Assembly: GCA_002697475.1 (NCBI GenBank) | Contig: NZVW01000050.1 | Coordinates: 1-14,705 of the forward strand | DNA: 14,705 nucleotides | Direction: 5' to 3' | Source: Aquimarina sp. | Lineage (GTDB): Bacteria > Bacteroidota > Bacteroidia > Flavobacteriales > Flavobacteriaceae | Part shown: one piece after another, positions 1-7,327 of the stretch | Layout: every line of letters begins with the position of its first letter | Position numbering within the stretch: position 1 is the stretch's first letter | Notes under the pieces: generated by a model | Database searches by the model: none | What the model was told of the DNA's origin: nothing | What the model saw: only the letters and a program-made list of their open reading frames with translations | Position numbers and translations under genes: made by a program

Positions 1-3000
1 CCTATGTTTTTCCTTCCAGCGCTACAGTAGCCTGGAATTACAATGCGTCTAATGCAAATGTAACAACAACCTTTACGGTTACCACAGATGTTAAAGAAGG
101 TACCGATACGAATATGCTGTTGGGATTATTGCCTCATCAATGGGGTAATTTGCAATCAGGATCACCTGCACCTAATGGCTATAGTTATAGTACGGTACGA
201 GGCGAATTGAAGACTCTCGAAGGAAATTCTTTTGTAGTAGAAAATACGTTCAAAGGAATACTACCGACCTTACCTAATCTGGGACATTATAGTACTAATT
301 ATAGTCCTGTGGATTTAGATGCTAAAATATCGTTGATTGAAAATGATCAATTAGCCTCGTGGACTGATTCTTATAATGAAGGTCAGGTTATGAACAGGCT
401 CATACAAACAGCAAGAATAGCTGATCAAACAGGAAATATTGAAGCAAGGGATAAGGTTATTGCAACGATCAAAGAACGATTAGAAGATTGGTTGTCCTAT
501 GAATCCGGAGAAGTGGCATTTTTATTCTACTACAATGATACCTGGTCTGCTATGTTAGGATATCCGGCTGGCCACGGACAGGATACCAATATTAATGATC
601 ATCACTTTCACTGGGGGTATTTTATACACGCTGCCGCCTTTATGGAACAGTTTGAACCCGGATGGGTAGATCAATGGGGCGATATGATAAACTTGTTAAT
701 ACGTGATTCAGCCTCAGATAATAGAAACGACACTCAGTTTCCTTTCTTAAGAAATTTCAGCCCATACGCCGGACACAGTTGGGCCAATGGATTCGCTACA
801 TTTCCACAGGGAAACGATCAGGAATCTACATCAGAGAGTATGCAGTTTGCCTCTTCGTTAATTCATTGGGGTACCATTACAGAAAATGATCAAATAAGAG
901 ATCTGGGGATTTACATTTACACGACAGAGCAGACCGCTATTGAAGAATATTGGTTTGATATTTATGAACGTAACTTTCAGCCCTCACAGCAATATAGCTT
1001 AGTATCTAGAGTTTGGGGTAATTCGTATGATAACGGAACTTTCTGTACTTCTGATATTGCAGCTTCATACGGTATAGAGATGTATCCAATACACGGAGGA
1101 TCATTCTATTTAGGCCATAATCAGGCTTATGCGCAAACTTTATGGAATGAAATAACCGCTAACACAGGCATATTGAGTAATGAAGAAAACCCTAATCTAT
1201 GGCATGATACTTTTTGGAAATATCTTTCGCTAATTGATGCTCAGGCAGCATTGGATTTATATGAATCCTATCCGGATAGAAATATAAAATTTGGTGTCTC
1301 TGATGCTCAAACATATCATTGGTTGCATACTATGAATGCATTAGGAACGGTAGATACTGCAATTACTGCGGATTATCCGATAGCTGTGGCATTTATAGAT
1401 AATGGAGTACATACCTATGTAGCTCATAACTATTCAGATGCTCCTATAACTGTTACATTTTCAGATGGATTTATGCTGAATGTACCTGCAAATTCCATGG
1501 CTACCAGTAGAGATGTTGATGTATCCATCTCTTTAGAAGCGGATGGTTATCAGCTTAGTGAAAACGATCCGTTAACACTTTCTGCCACTACTACGGGAAC
1601 AGGTATTACCAAAGTAGAATTTTATGAGGGGCAAACATTAATTGAAGAAGATGCCACAGCTCCATATCAAATGACAATCAATAACATGCCATTAGGGACT
1701 CATAACTATTATGCAAAGGTATATGTGGGTACAGCGTTTGCAATTTCTAATGTGATTACCATTTTAGTAGGAGATCAGGTGCCCTATTCAGGTACGGCCA
1801 GTTCAATTCCAGGGGTAATTGAAGCAGGACATTACGATATATTCCAGGGAGGGAATGGTCAGAATATTTCCTATTACGATTCGACAGGCGAAAATTTTGG
1901 TGATTTTAGAACAGAGGAATATGTAGATGCTGTAGCAGATACTAATGAGGGCGCTACCGTGGGTTGGATAGCCAATGGAGAGTGGTTAGAGTATACCGTT
2001 GATGTAGCACAGACAGGCTGCTATGATGTTAATCTACGCTATGCTTCCGGAAACCCTAATGGAGGAGGACCGGTATATTTTGAAGTAGATGGACAAAAAG
2101 TAAGCTCTGATATTGCTGTAGCTACTACAGGAGACTGGGGTAACTGGAGTAATAAGTCTGCCACTGTGGAATTAACTCAAGGGATTCATGTATTAAGATT
2201 AGGTGTAACTAACGGTGAATTAAATTTAGGTAGAATAACATTTACCTACAATGCTACAGAATGTACTGCCACTGAAGATATAGGATTACCATTTGACTTT
2301 GAAACAACTCCGGTAACCTCAGATTTCTTTAACTTTAATGGAGGTGTAGCAGTGGTAGAACCTGTAATGGCACCACAGAGTACAGGAAATAATAGTACTA
2401 ATCTAGCGAAACTGGTTAGAGACGGTGGAGAGATTTGGGCAGGATCCTACTTGAATTTAGATGGGCCTTTAGATTTTACTTCTAACGGTATGATCTCGCT
2501 GAAACTTTGGACTAATGCACCTGTGAATACTACGGTTAAACTTAAGTTAGAGCAACAAACTAATGCAGGTAACTTTACTGAACTTGATGTATCCACACAG
2601 ACCTCTGGCGAGTGGGAAACGTTGACCTGGGATTTCTCAGGTCTTGGAGCTACGCTATTTGATAGGATAGTGTTCATGTTTGATTTTGGAAATACTGGAG
2701 ATGGTACTGATACATCAACCTTCTATTTTGATGATGTAGAACAAGTAAGTATTTTAGGTATAAGAGAACTTCAGGAAGATATGATTAGTATTCACCCTAA
2801 TCCTGTAGAAAGTACTTTATATCTTACAAATACCGGTTCTCTTGTGATTACTAAAGTGGAGCTGTTTACTATTTTAGGTAAAAAACTGAGAGAATATGAA
2901 TCTAATGTTCAGGAAATTCAATTACATAATGTACCCAGAGGATTATATATTATTAAAGTCCAAAGTGATCAGGGTAGTATCCTGAAAAAAATTATGAAGA

Positions 3001-3005
3001 GATAG
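1..3005 (+). CDS. GH81 endo-beta-1,3-glucanase with CBM6 and T9SS sorting domain (5' partial)
   Basis: Secreted hydrolase predicted to cut internal beta-1,3-glucan (laminarin, curdlan) bonds outside the cell. The frame is open to the window edge (first full codon at base 3), so the N-terminus and signal peptide are missing. Numbering from the Met at 114: GH81 catalytic region to about residue 463, with the family motif LLPHQW near the start, the DHHFHWGY motif (D162, matching the family's catalytic acid position) and NDQESTSES (E237 and E241, the conserved glutamate pair). Then come an Ig-like domain (about 470-553), a CBM6 beta-sandwich (about 560-713), a second carbohydrate-binding-like beta-sandwich ending FYFDDVE (about 723-880) and a type A T9SS C-terminal domain (about 888-963, beginning SIHPNPVES and ending KKIMKR). 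A terminator follows the stop at once. Family and secretion route are firm; the exact substrate is inferred. Confidence 0.93.
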   Translation, partial: YVFPSSATVAWNYNASNANVTTTFTVTTDVKEGTDTNMLLGLLPHQWGNLQSGSPAPNGYSYSTVRGELKTLEGNSFVVENTFKGILPTLPNLGHYSTNYSPVDLDAKISLIENDQLASWTDSYNEGQVMNRLIQTARIADQTGNIEARDKVIATIKERLEDWLSYESGEVAFLFYYNDTWSAMLGYPAGHGQDTNINDHHFHWGYFIHAAAFMEQFEPGWVDQWGDMINLLIRDSASDNRNDTQFPFLRNFSPYAGHSWANGFATFPQGNDQESTSESMQFASSLIHWGTITENDQIRDLGIYIYTTEQTAIEEYWFDIYERNFQPSQQYSLVSRVWGNSYDNGTFCTSDIAASYGIEMYPIHGGSFYLGHNQAYAQTLWNEITANTGILSNEENPNLWHDTFWKYLSLIDAQAALDLYESYPDRNIKFGVSDAQTYHWLHTMNALGTVDTAITADYPIAVAFIDNGVHTYVAHNYSDAPITVTFSDGFMLNVPANSMATSRDVDVSISLEADGYQLSENDPLTLSATTTGTGITKVEFYEGQTLIEEDATAPYQMTINNMPLGTHNYYAKVYVGTAFAISNVITILVGDQVPYSGTASSIPGVIEAGHYDIFQGGNGQNISYYDSTGENFGDFRTEEYVDAVADTNEGATVGWIANGEWLEYTVDVAQTGCYDVNLRYASGNPNGGGPVYFEVDGQKVSSDIAVATTGDWGNWSNKSATVELTQGIHVLRLGVTNGELNLGRITFTYNATECTATEDIGLPFDFETTPVTSDFFNFNGGVAVVEPVMAPQSTGNNSTNLAKLVRDGGEIWAGSYLNLDGPLDFTSNGMISLKLWTNAPVNTTVKLKLEQQTNAGNFTELDVSTQTSGEWETLTWDFSGLGATLFDRIVFMFDFGNTGDGTDTSTFYFDDVEQVSILGIRELQEDMISIHPNPVESTLYLTNTGSLVITKVELFTILGKKLREYESNVQEIQLHNVPRGLYIIKVQSDQGSILKKIMKR

Positions 3006-3029
3006 CAAGCCATTTTGCTTATACATAAG

Positions 3030-3060
3030 AAACCCTGCGAATTGCAGGGTTTTATTTTTA
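3030..3060 (+). terminator. Rho-independent terminator after the GH81 gene
   Basis: A perfect stem AACCCTGC / GCAGGGTT (3031-3038 with 3044-3051) with a 5-nt loop, one more A-T pair outside it, and a T-rich run TTTTATTTTTA. It lies 25 bp after the GH81 stop. On the minus strand the T run is weaker, so it mainly serves the + strand gene; it may also help insulate the convergent regulator gene. Confidence 0.85.
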
Positions 3061-3108
3061 TGCTTAGTAAATTGACCATTTATTATAGACTATATCCTTA
3101 ACAATGAA

Positions 3109-3867
3109 CTACAATAACTTATTTGTTGTAGCATAGGCAATTGCTTCGTGGATATTGGGTACACCCAGTTTATCAAATAGATGTTTCCTATGAAATTTTA
3201 CCGTATCCGGAGCAATATATAATTTATCAGCAATCTCGTTGATCGCATACCCTCGGATAGCGTATTGTAGTATCTCTTTTTCTCTTTTGGAAAGCTCGAG
3301 CTTTGGTAAGTTTTTCCAGCAATTGGTTTCTAAATCATAGATTACATTCCTGGAGCCGTCCTTTTTCCTTATAATAATATTGCCTGATTGTTGTTGTGTA
3401 GATAGGGAAACGATACAAATGGCTTTCCATATTTTACCTTTTTCAGTTAAATATAACGGAGTTAGTTTTTGGTGAATCAAAATGCGTTTACCTTCTTGAG
3501 TTCTTAAATGAAAATCATAGGATATGGTATACTCATTTCGTTCTTCTACAGGTAGCTTTTCATAAAAGTCAAACCCCACAGTGTTGATTTTCAGCAATAA
3601 ATCCAGATCTTCTTCCGGTACATATTTAAAATAAAAATCATATCCCATTTCTTTAACTTCAGCTGCAGAATGCCCACATAAAAATAACGGGTTGTCAGAG
3701 ACATACTCAAACCCTTTTTTTTCATAATCAATTACATATACACTGTGATACGTAGTTCTTGCAAAAGCTTCAATGGCGGCAAGATAGTTAGCAGTTTGCT
3801 CTACATCTTTATCTGTAAGCTTTAGCACTGTGTTTTTAATTGAGAAAAAGGAATTGGTATCTCCCAT
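3109..3867 (-). CDS. PAS-like sensor / LuxR-type HTH transcriptional regulator
   Basis: Single-component DNA-binding regulator, 252 aa from the ATG at 3867. The C-terminal LuxR/GerE helix-turn-helix spans about 189-250: LSKREKEILQYAIRGYAINEIADKLYIAPDTVKFHRKHLFDKLG, shown here only as its landmarks (SKREKEIL, EIADKL, TVKFHRKHLFDKLGV). The N-terminal 30-155 region has the alternating pattern of a PAS fold (VYVIDYEKKGFEYVSDNP, a YVPEEDLDLL helix, then strands with RTQEGKRILIHQKLTPL). No receiver phospho-acceptor Asp pattern or membrane segment is seen, so the signal is probably a cytoplasmic ligand. A TTG 27 bp upstream (3894) could extend the frame, but it lies inside a perfect -7 promoter element, so ATG 3867 is preferred. 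The gene is divergent from the S41 gene and shares its palindrome-bearing promoter region; autoregulation is likely. The ligand is unknown. Confidence 0.88.
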   Translation of the reverse strand: MGDTNSFFSIKNTVLKLTDKDVEQTANYLAAIEAFARTTYHSVYVIDYEKKGFEYVSDNPLFLCGHSAAEVKEMGYDFYFKYVPEEDLDLLLKINTVGFDFYEKLPVEERNEYTISYDFHLRTQEGKRILIHQKLTPLYLTEKGKIWKAICIVSLSTQQQSGNIIIRKKDGSRNVIYDLETNCWKNLPKLELSKREKEILQYAIRGYAINEIADKLYIAPDTVKFHRKHLFDKLGVPNIHEAIAYATTNKLL

Positions 3868-3891
3868 AGTAATCCGAAAAAGGCTGTATAG

Positions 3892-3899
3892 CAAATATA
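3892..3899 (-). promoter_or_regulatory. Bacteroidota -7 element of the LuxR-type regulator
   Basis: On the minus strand these bases read TATATTTG, a perfect match to the Bacteroidota sigma-ABfr -7 consensus TAnnTTTG. The predicted transcript start would be about 15-20 nt ahead of ATG 3867. No TTG is found at the usual -33 spacing; palindrome 3911-3926 covers that position instead. This site rules against the upstream TTG as the start codon. Confidence 0.65.
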
Positions 3900-3910
3900 A
3901 GTTTTTAAAA

Positions 3911-3926
3911 CTACTCCTGAGTGTAG
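3911..3926. promoter_or_regulatory. Operator-like palindrome 1 (proximal to regulator gene)
   Basis: CTACTC-CTGA-GTGTAG, an inverted repeat with one mismatch per arm pair. Size and symmetry (16 bp, 6-bp arms) fit a dimeric LuxR-type HTH site. Together with the preceding AAAA it repeats at 3970-3989 with three mismatches in 20 bases. It covers the -33 region of the regulator's own promoter, a position suited to autorepression or to activator replacement of the missing -33. Binding by the adjacent regulator is inferred. Confidence 0.6.
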
Positions 3927-3973
3927 TGGTAAAAACAATAATAATCTTAAGTGATCAGGGGAATACTCTAAAA

Positions 3974-3989
3974 CTACACGAGAGTGTAG
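3974..3989. promoter_or_regulatory. Operator-like palindrome 2 (proximal to S41 gene)
   Basis: CTACAC-GAGA-GTGTAG, a perfect 6-bp-arm inverted repeat with a 4-bp spacer. Its centre is 63 bp from the centre of palindrome 1, about six turns of B-DNA, so both sites face the same side of the helix. It ends 22 bp before the -7 element of the S41 gene, so it abuts the position where -33 should be; this suits activation of S41 by a bound dimer. Confidence 0.65.
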
Positions 3990-4005
3990 CCTGAAAGCGA
4001 TATCG

Positions 4006-4023
4006 TACACTTAGTTTTGTGTA
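4006..4023. promoter_or_regulatory. Third TACAC/GTGTA inverted pair around the S41 -7 element
   Basis: TACAC (4006-4010) and GTGTA (4019-4023) are inverted across 8 bp. They repeat the half-site of the two upstream palindromes but with wider spacing. The pair brackets the -7 element and shares one base with it. It may be a weaker third site or chance; the short half-sites make this tentative. Confidence 0.3.
4012..4019 (+). promoter_or_regulatory. Bacteroidota -7 element of the S41 gene
   Basis: TAGTTTTG is a perfect match to TAnnTTTG. The start codon is 63 bp downstream, giving a leader of roughly 55 nt. No TTG lies 17-23 bp upstream, so the promoter probably needs an activator; palindrome 2 is in the right place for one. 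Confidence 0.65.
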
Positions 4024-4044
4024 TAGTTAAATATTTTTCACATC

Positions 4045-4067
4045 AAAAAGTTAGTACGCTACTTTTT
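4045..4067 (+). promoter_or_regulatory. AU-rich leader hairpin followed by a U run
   Basis: AAAAAG, a one-base bulge, TAG, loop TACG, then CTA and CTTTTT(T). The hairpin is in the predicted 5' leader of the S41 gene, 15 bp before its ATG. It resembles a weak intrinsic terminator or a start-site-masking stem, but it is mostly A-U pairs and may not be stable. No peptide or ligand-binding leader was recognised. Confidence 0.25.
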
Positions 4068-4082
4068 TAAAATTTACGAATC

Positions 4083-5819
4083 ATGATACCAAAATTTTTC
4101 ACATTAGTATTTTTTCTAAGTACTACAATATTTATTTCACAATCAAAAACGGACATTGAAGTGTATCCAAATACGGATACACAAATAGCCACAATCACTA
4201 ATTCTTCTGCTACACACGCATCTGATAACCTAAGTGTAGCCCAATGGCAAGAGGATCTTCGGTTTTTACAAAAAACTGTACATAAGGAGTATGCTTTTCT
4301 TTTTGTAAAAACAACCAAAGAAGCTTTTGATAACAAGGTAGAGGCGCTCTACCGGGATATCCCCAATCTGGAACCCCACGAAATCATTGTCAGGATGACA
4401 GGTCTTATCGCGTCATTTAAATATGGGCATACAGGTATTTTTCTATCCCAAAAACCCATAAACTTTCATTCTTTACCCCTCAACTTATATGAGTTTAAAG
4501 ATGATATTTATATTCAAGGGGTACACAAAAAGTATCAAAACGCATTAGGGGCTAAAGTTGTAAAGATTAATGGGATACCCGTACAGGAAGCTTTAGACAA
4601 AATCAAACCTATAGTCAATGCAGAAAATGCTCAATATTTTAAAGCCTATGGTATTAATTATCTCAGAAATATTGAAGTATTACATGCTCAGGGAATCACA
4701 AAGATGTTACAAAAGGAAATAACCCTGACATTAGAGAAGGACAGTAAGACATTTACACAATCCTTTACAGCTATGGGAGATGGTGAATATGTGCCTACAC
4801 ATAGAGGTTATGTACATCAAGACGAAGATTGGCTGGATGCCAGAGACCAGTCTGCAACACCATTGTATTTAAAGCATCTGGACAAGGTATATTATTCGGA
4901 ATATCTGGCAGAGAAAAAAGCAATGTATGTAAGGCATAGTAGAATCAGGGATGAAGCGGAAGAAAGTACTGCAGCGTTTTATGACAGGGTTTTTGATGAA
5001 GTAGAGGACAAAGAAGTAGAAAAATTGATTATTGATCTACGTTTAAATGGTGGTGGTAATAACTACCTGAACAAAGATGTAATCAAGGGTATTATTGAAA
5101 CCAAAAAAATAAACCAAACAGGGAAGCTGTTTGTCATCATAGGAAAACGTACTTTTTCTGCCTGTCAGAATTTGGTAAATGAATTGGATAACTATACCAA
5201 TGTCATTTTTGTAGGTGAGCCTACGGCAGAAAATATTAATTTTTGGGGAGATAATCGTCCGGTAACTTTACCTAATACAGGTATTAATGTGTCGCTATCT
5301 TATTTATGGTGGCAGGACAAGCCGGCATTAGAGAATGGAGAATGGATAGCACCTAGTCTTCTTGTGACCATGAGTTTTGAAGAATATGCCAGCAATCAGG
5401 ATCCTGTATTAGAAGCTGCTTTAAACTTTGATGTTCCTGATTTTAAGCCTAAACCTATGGAGTACATATCATCGTTATTTATATCCGGACAGGTAGAAAA
5501 GTTAGCTGTAGAACTTCCCAGAATGATACATGATCCTAATTATGCTTTTTGTAATTTTGAGACTGAATTAAATCAAAAGGGAAACCTATTGTTACAAAGT
5601 GGTCGTGTACCGGAAATTCAGGCTTCAGTTCAGGTATTTGCATCAATTACACAACTATTTCCTAACTCCGCCATGTCCTATAGAAATTTGGGAGAAGCCT
5701 ATCTAAAATTAGGAGCTCGGGAAAATGCGAAGGAATCACTTCAAAAAGCTATTTCTCTGGACTCTGATGGAGCAATAGGACAATCTGCAAGAGAATTACT
5801 TACACAAACTACAAAGTAG
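4083..5819 (+). CDS. Exported S41-family peptidase-like protein with C-terminal TPR
   Basis: Predicted exported protein of 578 aa. A hydrophobic signal peptide occupies about residues 1-20 (KFFTLVFFLSTTIFISQS); with no lipobox Cys it is probably periplasmic or secreted. The S41 (tail-specific protease/tricorn-like) core includes YGHTGIFLS (H116), the DLRLNGGGNN strand-loop, RTFSACQN with putative nucleophile S359, and VGEPTAEN. The Lys that pairs with Ser in CtpA-type enzymes, about 25 residues after the Ser, is not seen. The His in GHTG suggests the Ser-His arrangement of tricorn-like and IRBP-like members instead. No PDZ domain was recognised. A TPR-like helical pair lies at about 530-563 (SYRNLGEAYLKLG...AKESLQKAISLD). 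The gene stands alone, divergent from the LuxR-type regulator, which likely controls it. Substrate unknown; activity could be lost or altered. Confidence 0.85.
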   Translation: MIPKFFTLVFFLSTTIFISQSKTDIEVYPNTDTQIATITNSSATHASDNLSVAQWQEDLRFLQKTVHKEYAFLFVKTTKEAFDNKVEALYRDIPNLEPHEIIVRMTGLIASFKYGHTGIFLSQKPINFHSLPLNLYEFKDDIYIQGVHKKYQNALGAKVVKINGIPVQEALDKIKPIVNAENAQYFKAYGINYLRNIEVLHAQGITKMLQKEITLTLEKDSKTFTQSFTAMGDGEYVPTHRGYVHQDEDWLDARDQSATPLYLKHLDKVYYSEYLAEKKAMYVRHSRIRDEAEESTAAFYDRVFDEVEDKEVEKLIIDLRLNGGGNNYLNKDVIKGIIETKKINQTGKLFVIIGKRTFSACQNLVNELDNYTNVIFVGEPTAENINFWGDNRPVTLPNTGINVSLSYLWWQDKPALENGEWIAPSLLVTMSFEEYASNQDPVLEAALNFDVPDFKPKPMEYISSLFISGQVEKLAVELPRMIHDPNYAFCNFETELNQKGNLLLQSGRVPEIQASVQVFASITQLFPNSAMSYRNLGEAYLKLGARENAKESLQKAISLDSDGAIGQSARELLTQTTK

Positions 5820-5855
5820 TATTTCTATTATAGAATACGGAGATTATAAATAGAA

Positions 5856-5890
5856 CGCGCCCCGAAATTGTTTCGGGGTGTGTTGTTTTA
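5856..5890 (+). terminator. Terminator after the S41 gene, between convergent units
   Basis: Stem CCCCGAAA / TTTCGGGG (5860-5867 with 5871-5878) with a TTG loop, extended downward by alternating G-T and C-G pairs to 5856/5882, then TTGTTTT. It sits between the S41 gene and the convergent six-gene operon. On the minus strand the tail is less T-rich, but the stem could stop transcription from both sides. Confidence 0.8.
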
Positions 5891-5957
5891 GAATAACTGA
5901 GTAGAATCCGATACAGGGCCTGGTTTTAAAAAAGCTGTAATGACTTGCTCTTAAATG

Positions 5958-6779
5958 CTAGAATCGATTAGCATTCCTAAAGAATTGATCATCATATAGC
6001 TTTTTTAAAGGTATAGCTATGTGTTTATCCTTATACTCTCGTAACTCCTGTATACTATTGAAGCCGGCAGCCGTATAAATGATTTCAGCATGATGGTAGT
6101 ATTTAGAAACCGGATATACATTTTGATGTATGATAATTTTGGAATTGTTGATACTTATATCTACTTGCGTAAAGACGACAAGGGGGATTTCAGAATTGTT
6201 TTGCAAATCTTCCAGAGCACGATGTATAATATGAAGTACGTCTTCCTTTCCTCCGGAATGTACAATCATAGCATAGGGTATATCTAAAAATGGAGTGGGG
6301 GATACCGGTTCGTAATCCAAGGTTAGCTGCGTTGTTTTTTTAGAATGTTGTTGAATCCAGGTCAAATGCTCCGGATATAGTTCCTCTAAAAGTATAGTTT
6401 CAGAGAATTCTATTGAATTCTTTTCGGTTAACGTACCAAGGTATTTTTGCCATTTTAATATTCGGGATATATAGGTGCAATTTATCTCAGGGATTGTTTT
6501 GTATACCTTCTGTAATTCGCCTCTAAGCCCAAACGGGAAAGTGTCTACACAAAAGGTTATGTTATCATAACTTAAGATAGTGTCGATGATGACTTTAGAC
6601 CAACGACTCGTCGCAGCATTCCACGAGATTTTAATAAAAGTATATTCTTTAAAATATCCCGTAAAAGCCGATGGGGTTATAATCCGAACATCTTTAGCCG
6701 GAATACGGAGTGTTTTAATAAGAGCATGGGTACGTGTAAGGTGTCCTAAACCGCCGCCCTGTACATAGAAAATGTGCAT
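5958..6779 (-). CDS. Short MurG/GT28-like glycosyltransferase
   Basis: Predicted GT-B-fold transferase of 273 aa, last gene of the six-gene operon. The N-terminus MHIFYVQGGGLGHLTRTHAL has the glycine-rich loop of the GT28/MurG group (G8-H13). The C-terminal donor-site region reads YTAAGFNSIQELREY (235 onward) and IPLKKLYDDQFFRNANRF, matching the family's nucleotide-sugar pattern (SG..T..E, then P, DQ, NA). MurG-type enzymes are usually about 350 residues; this protein stops right after the NA motif, so the C-terminal helices that pack back on the N-domain are short or missing. No signal peptide or membrane helix is seen, so it acts in the cytoplasm or on the inner membrane face. Its ATG shares one base with the lipoprotein stop (TAATG), implying translational coupling. 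Donor and acceptor are unknown. Confidence 0.8.
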   Translation of the reverse strand: MHIFYVQGGGLGHLTRTHALIKTLRIPAKDVRIITPSAFTGYFKEYTFIKISWNAATSRWSKVIIDTILSYDNITFCVDTFPFGLRGELQKVYKTIPEINCTYISRILKWQKYLGTLTEKNSIEFSETILLEELYPEHLTWIQQHSKKTTQLTLDYEPVSPTPFLDIPYAMIVHSGGKEDVLHIIHRALEDLQNNSEIPLVVFTQVDISINNSKIIIHQNVYPVSKYYHHAEIIYTAAGFNSIQELREYKDKHIAIPLKKLYDDQFFRNANRF

Positions 6780-7327
6780 TAATAGCCTTTACTCACCAAC
6801 TCATTAATCAGGATATCCTTTTGATCTTTAGGAATCTCAGATAGGTATTGTACCAAATAGCTGGGAGCGTAGCCGGCTTCTACTACTTTAGAACCTGAGT
6901 CATCTGTAATCACGAGTTTTTTACCCTGAGCATCTTCTTCGTATTTCAATCGGGCCAGTGTTTTATCCTCTTTTACTAGTTTGGCTTCATTGCTGCCCAT
7001 AATCTTAATCTCATAAGGATTGTGATTTTCTTCATTATCACTTATTTTTATCTTTTGATCGTACAGTTTTACCTTCCATAAAAGGGTAGAAGAGGGGGTT
7101 CTTAACTTAAACCCATCCGGTTTATATTTTACCTCATAAACTACATTGTCATTAGCATCAAAGTATTTCTTTTTATCCGCTTTAGTCATCTTAGAGGTGT
7201 AGGGAACATTATACTTTGCTGCACCGGATTCTCCTGATGACTCAGAGGATGCACTATTGTTGTTTTCTTTACAACCAATTGTAAGAATTAAAAATGATAG
7301 GCATAGAATTTTTACGTAGAACTTCAT
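6779..7327 (-). CDS. Predicted lipoprotein of unknown function
   Basis: 182 aa. The N-terminal signal peptide ends in lipobox LTIGC with lipidated C19, followed by KENNN and a Ser/Gly-rich linker to about residue 38. The acidic/Lys start after Cys only loosely resembles Bacteroidota surface-export signals, so periplasmic or surface location is open. The mature part is beta-rich, with short repeating strands (VVYEVKYKPDGFKLR, LLWKVKLYDQKIKIS, KTLARLKYEED, KKLVITDDSGSKVVEAG) and a helical end (PKDQKDILINELVSKGY). The strand rhythm is like a tubby/LURP-one-type or other meander barrel, but I do not recognise the family. It overlaps the upstream GT4 gene by 4 bp and the downstream GT28-like gene by 1 bp, so it is made together with glycosyltransferases and may anchor, bind or receive their product (inference). 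Confidence 0.8.
   Translation of the reverse strand: MKFYVKILCLSFLILTIGCKENNNSASSESSGESGAAKYNVPYTSKMTKADKKKYFDANDNVVYEVKYKPDGFKLRTPSSTLLWKVKLYDQKIKISDNEENHNPYEIKIMGSNEAKLVKEDKTLARLKYEEDAQGKKLVITDDSGSKVVEAGYAPSYLVQYLSEIPKDQKDILINELVSKGY

Noticed and set aside
2447..2677. Minus-strand open frame inside the GH81 gene
   Set aside because: It lies fully within a well-supported domain of the GH81 protein; composition is that of an antisense shadow with no recognisable motif.
3911..3989. Two repeat copies as the start of a CRISPR array
   Set aside because: Only two copies, internally palindromic, spaced exactly by promoter geometry and with no cas genes; operator sites explain them better.
3822..4336. 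Minus-strand open frames across the regulator/S41 promoter region and S41 start
   Set aside because: They overlap the palindromes, -7 elements and the S41 signal peptide coding sequence; their translations look random.
5925..5965. Frameshift restoring a longer GT28-like C-terminus
   Set aside because: A shifted frame would add only about eleven residues (LAFKSKSLQLF) before a stop and shows no family match, so there is no support for a broken gene.
6580..6768. Plus-strand open frame opposite the GT28-like gene
   Set aside because: Antisense to the conserved N-terminal glycine loop; no independent coding signal.
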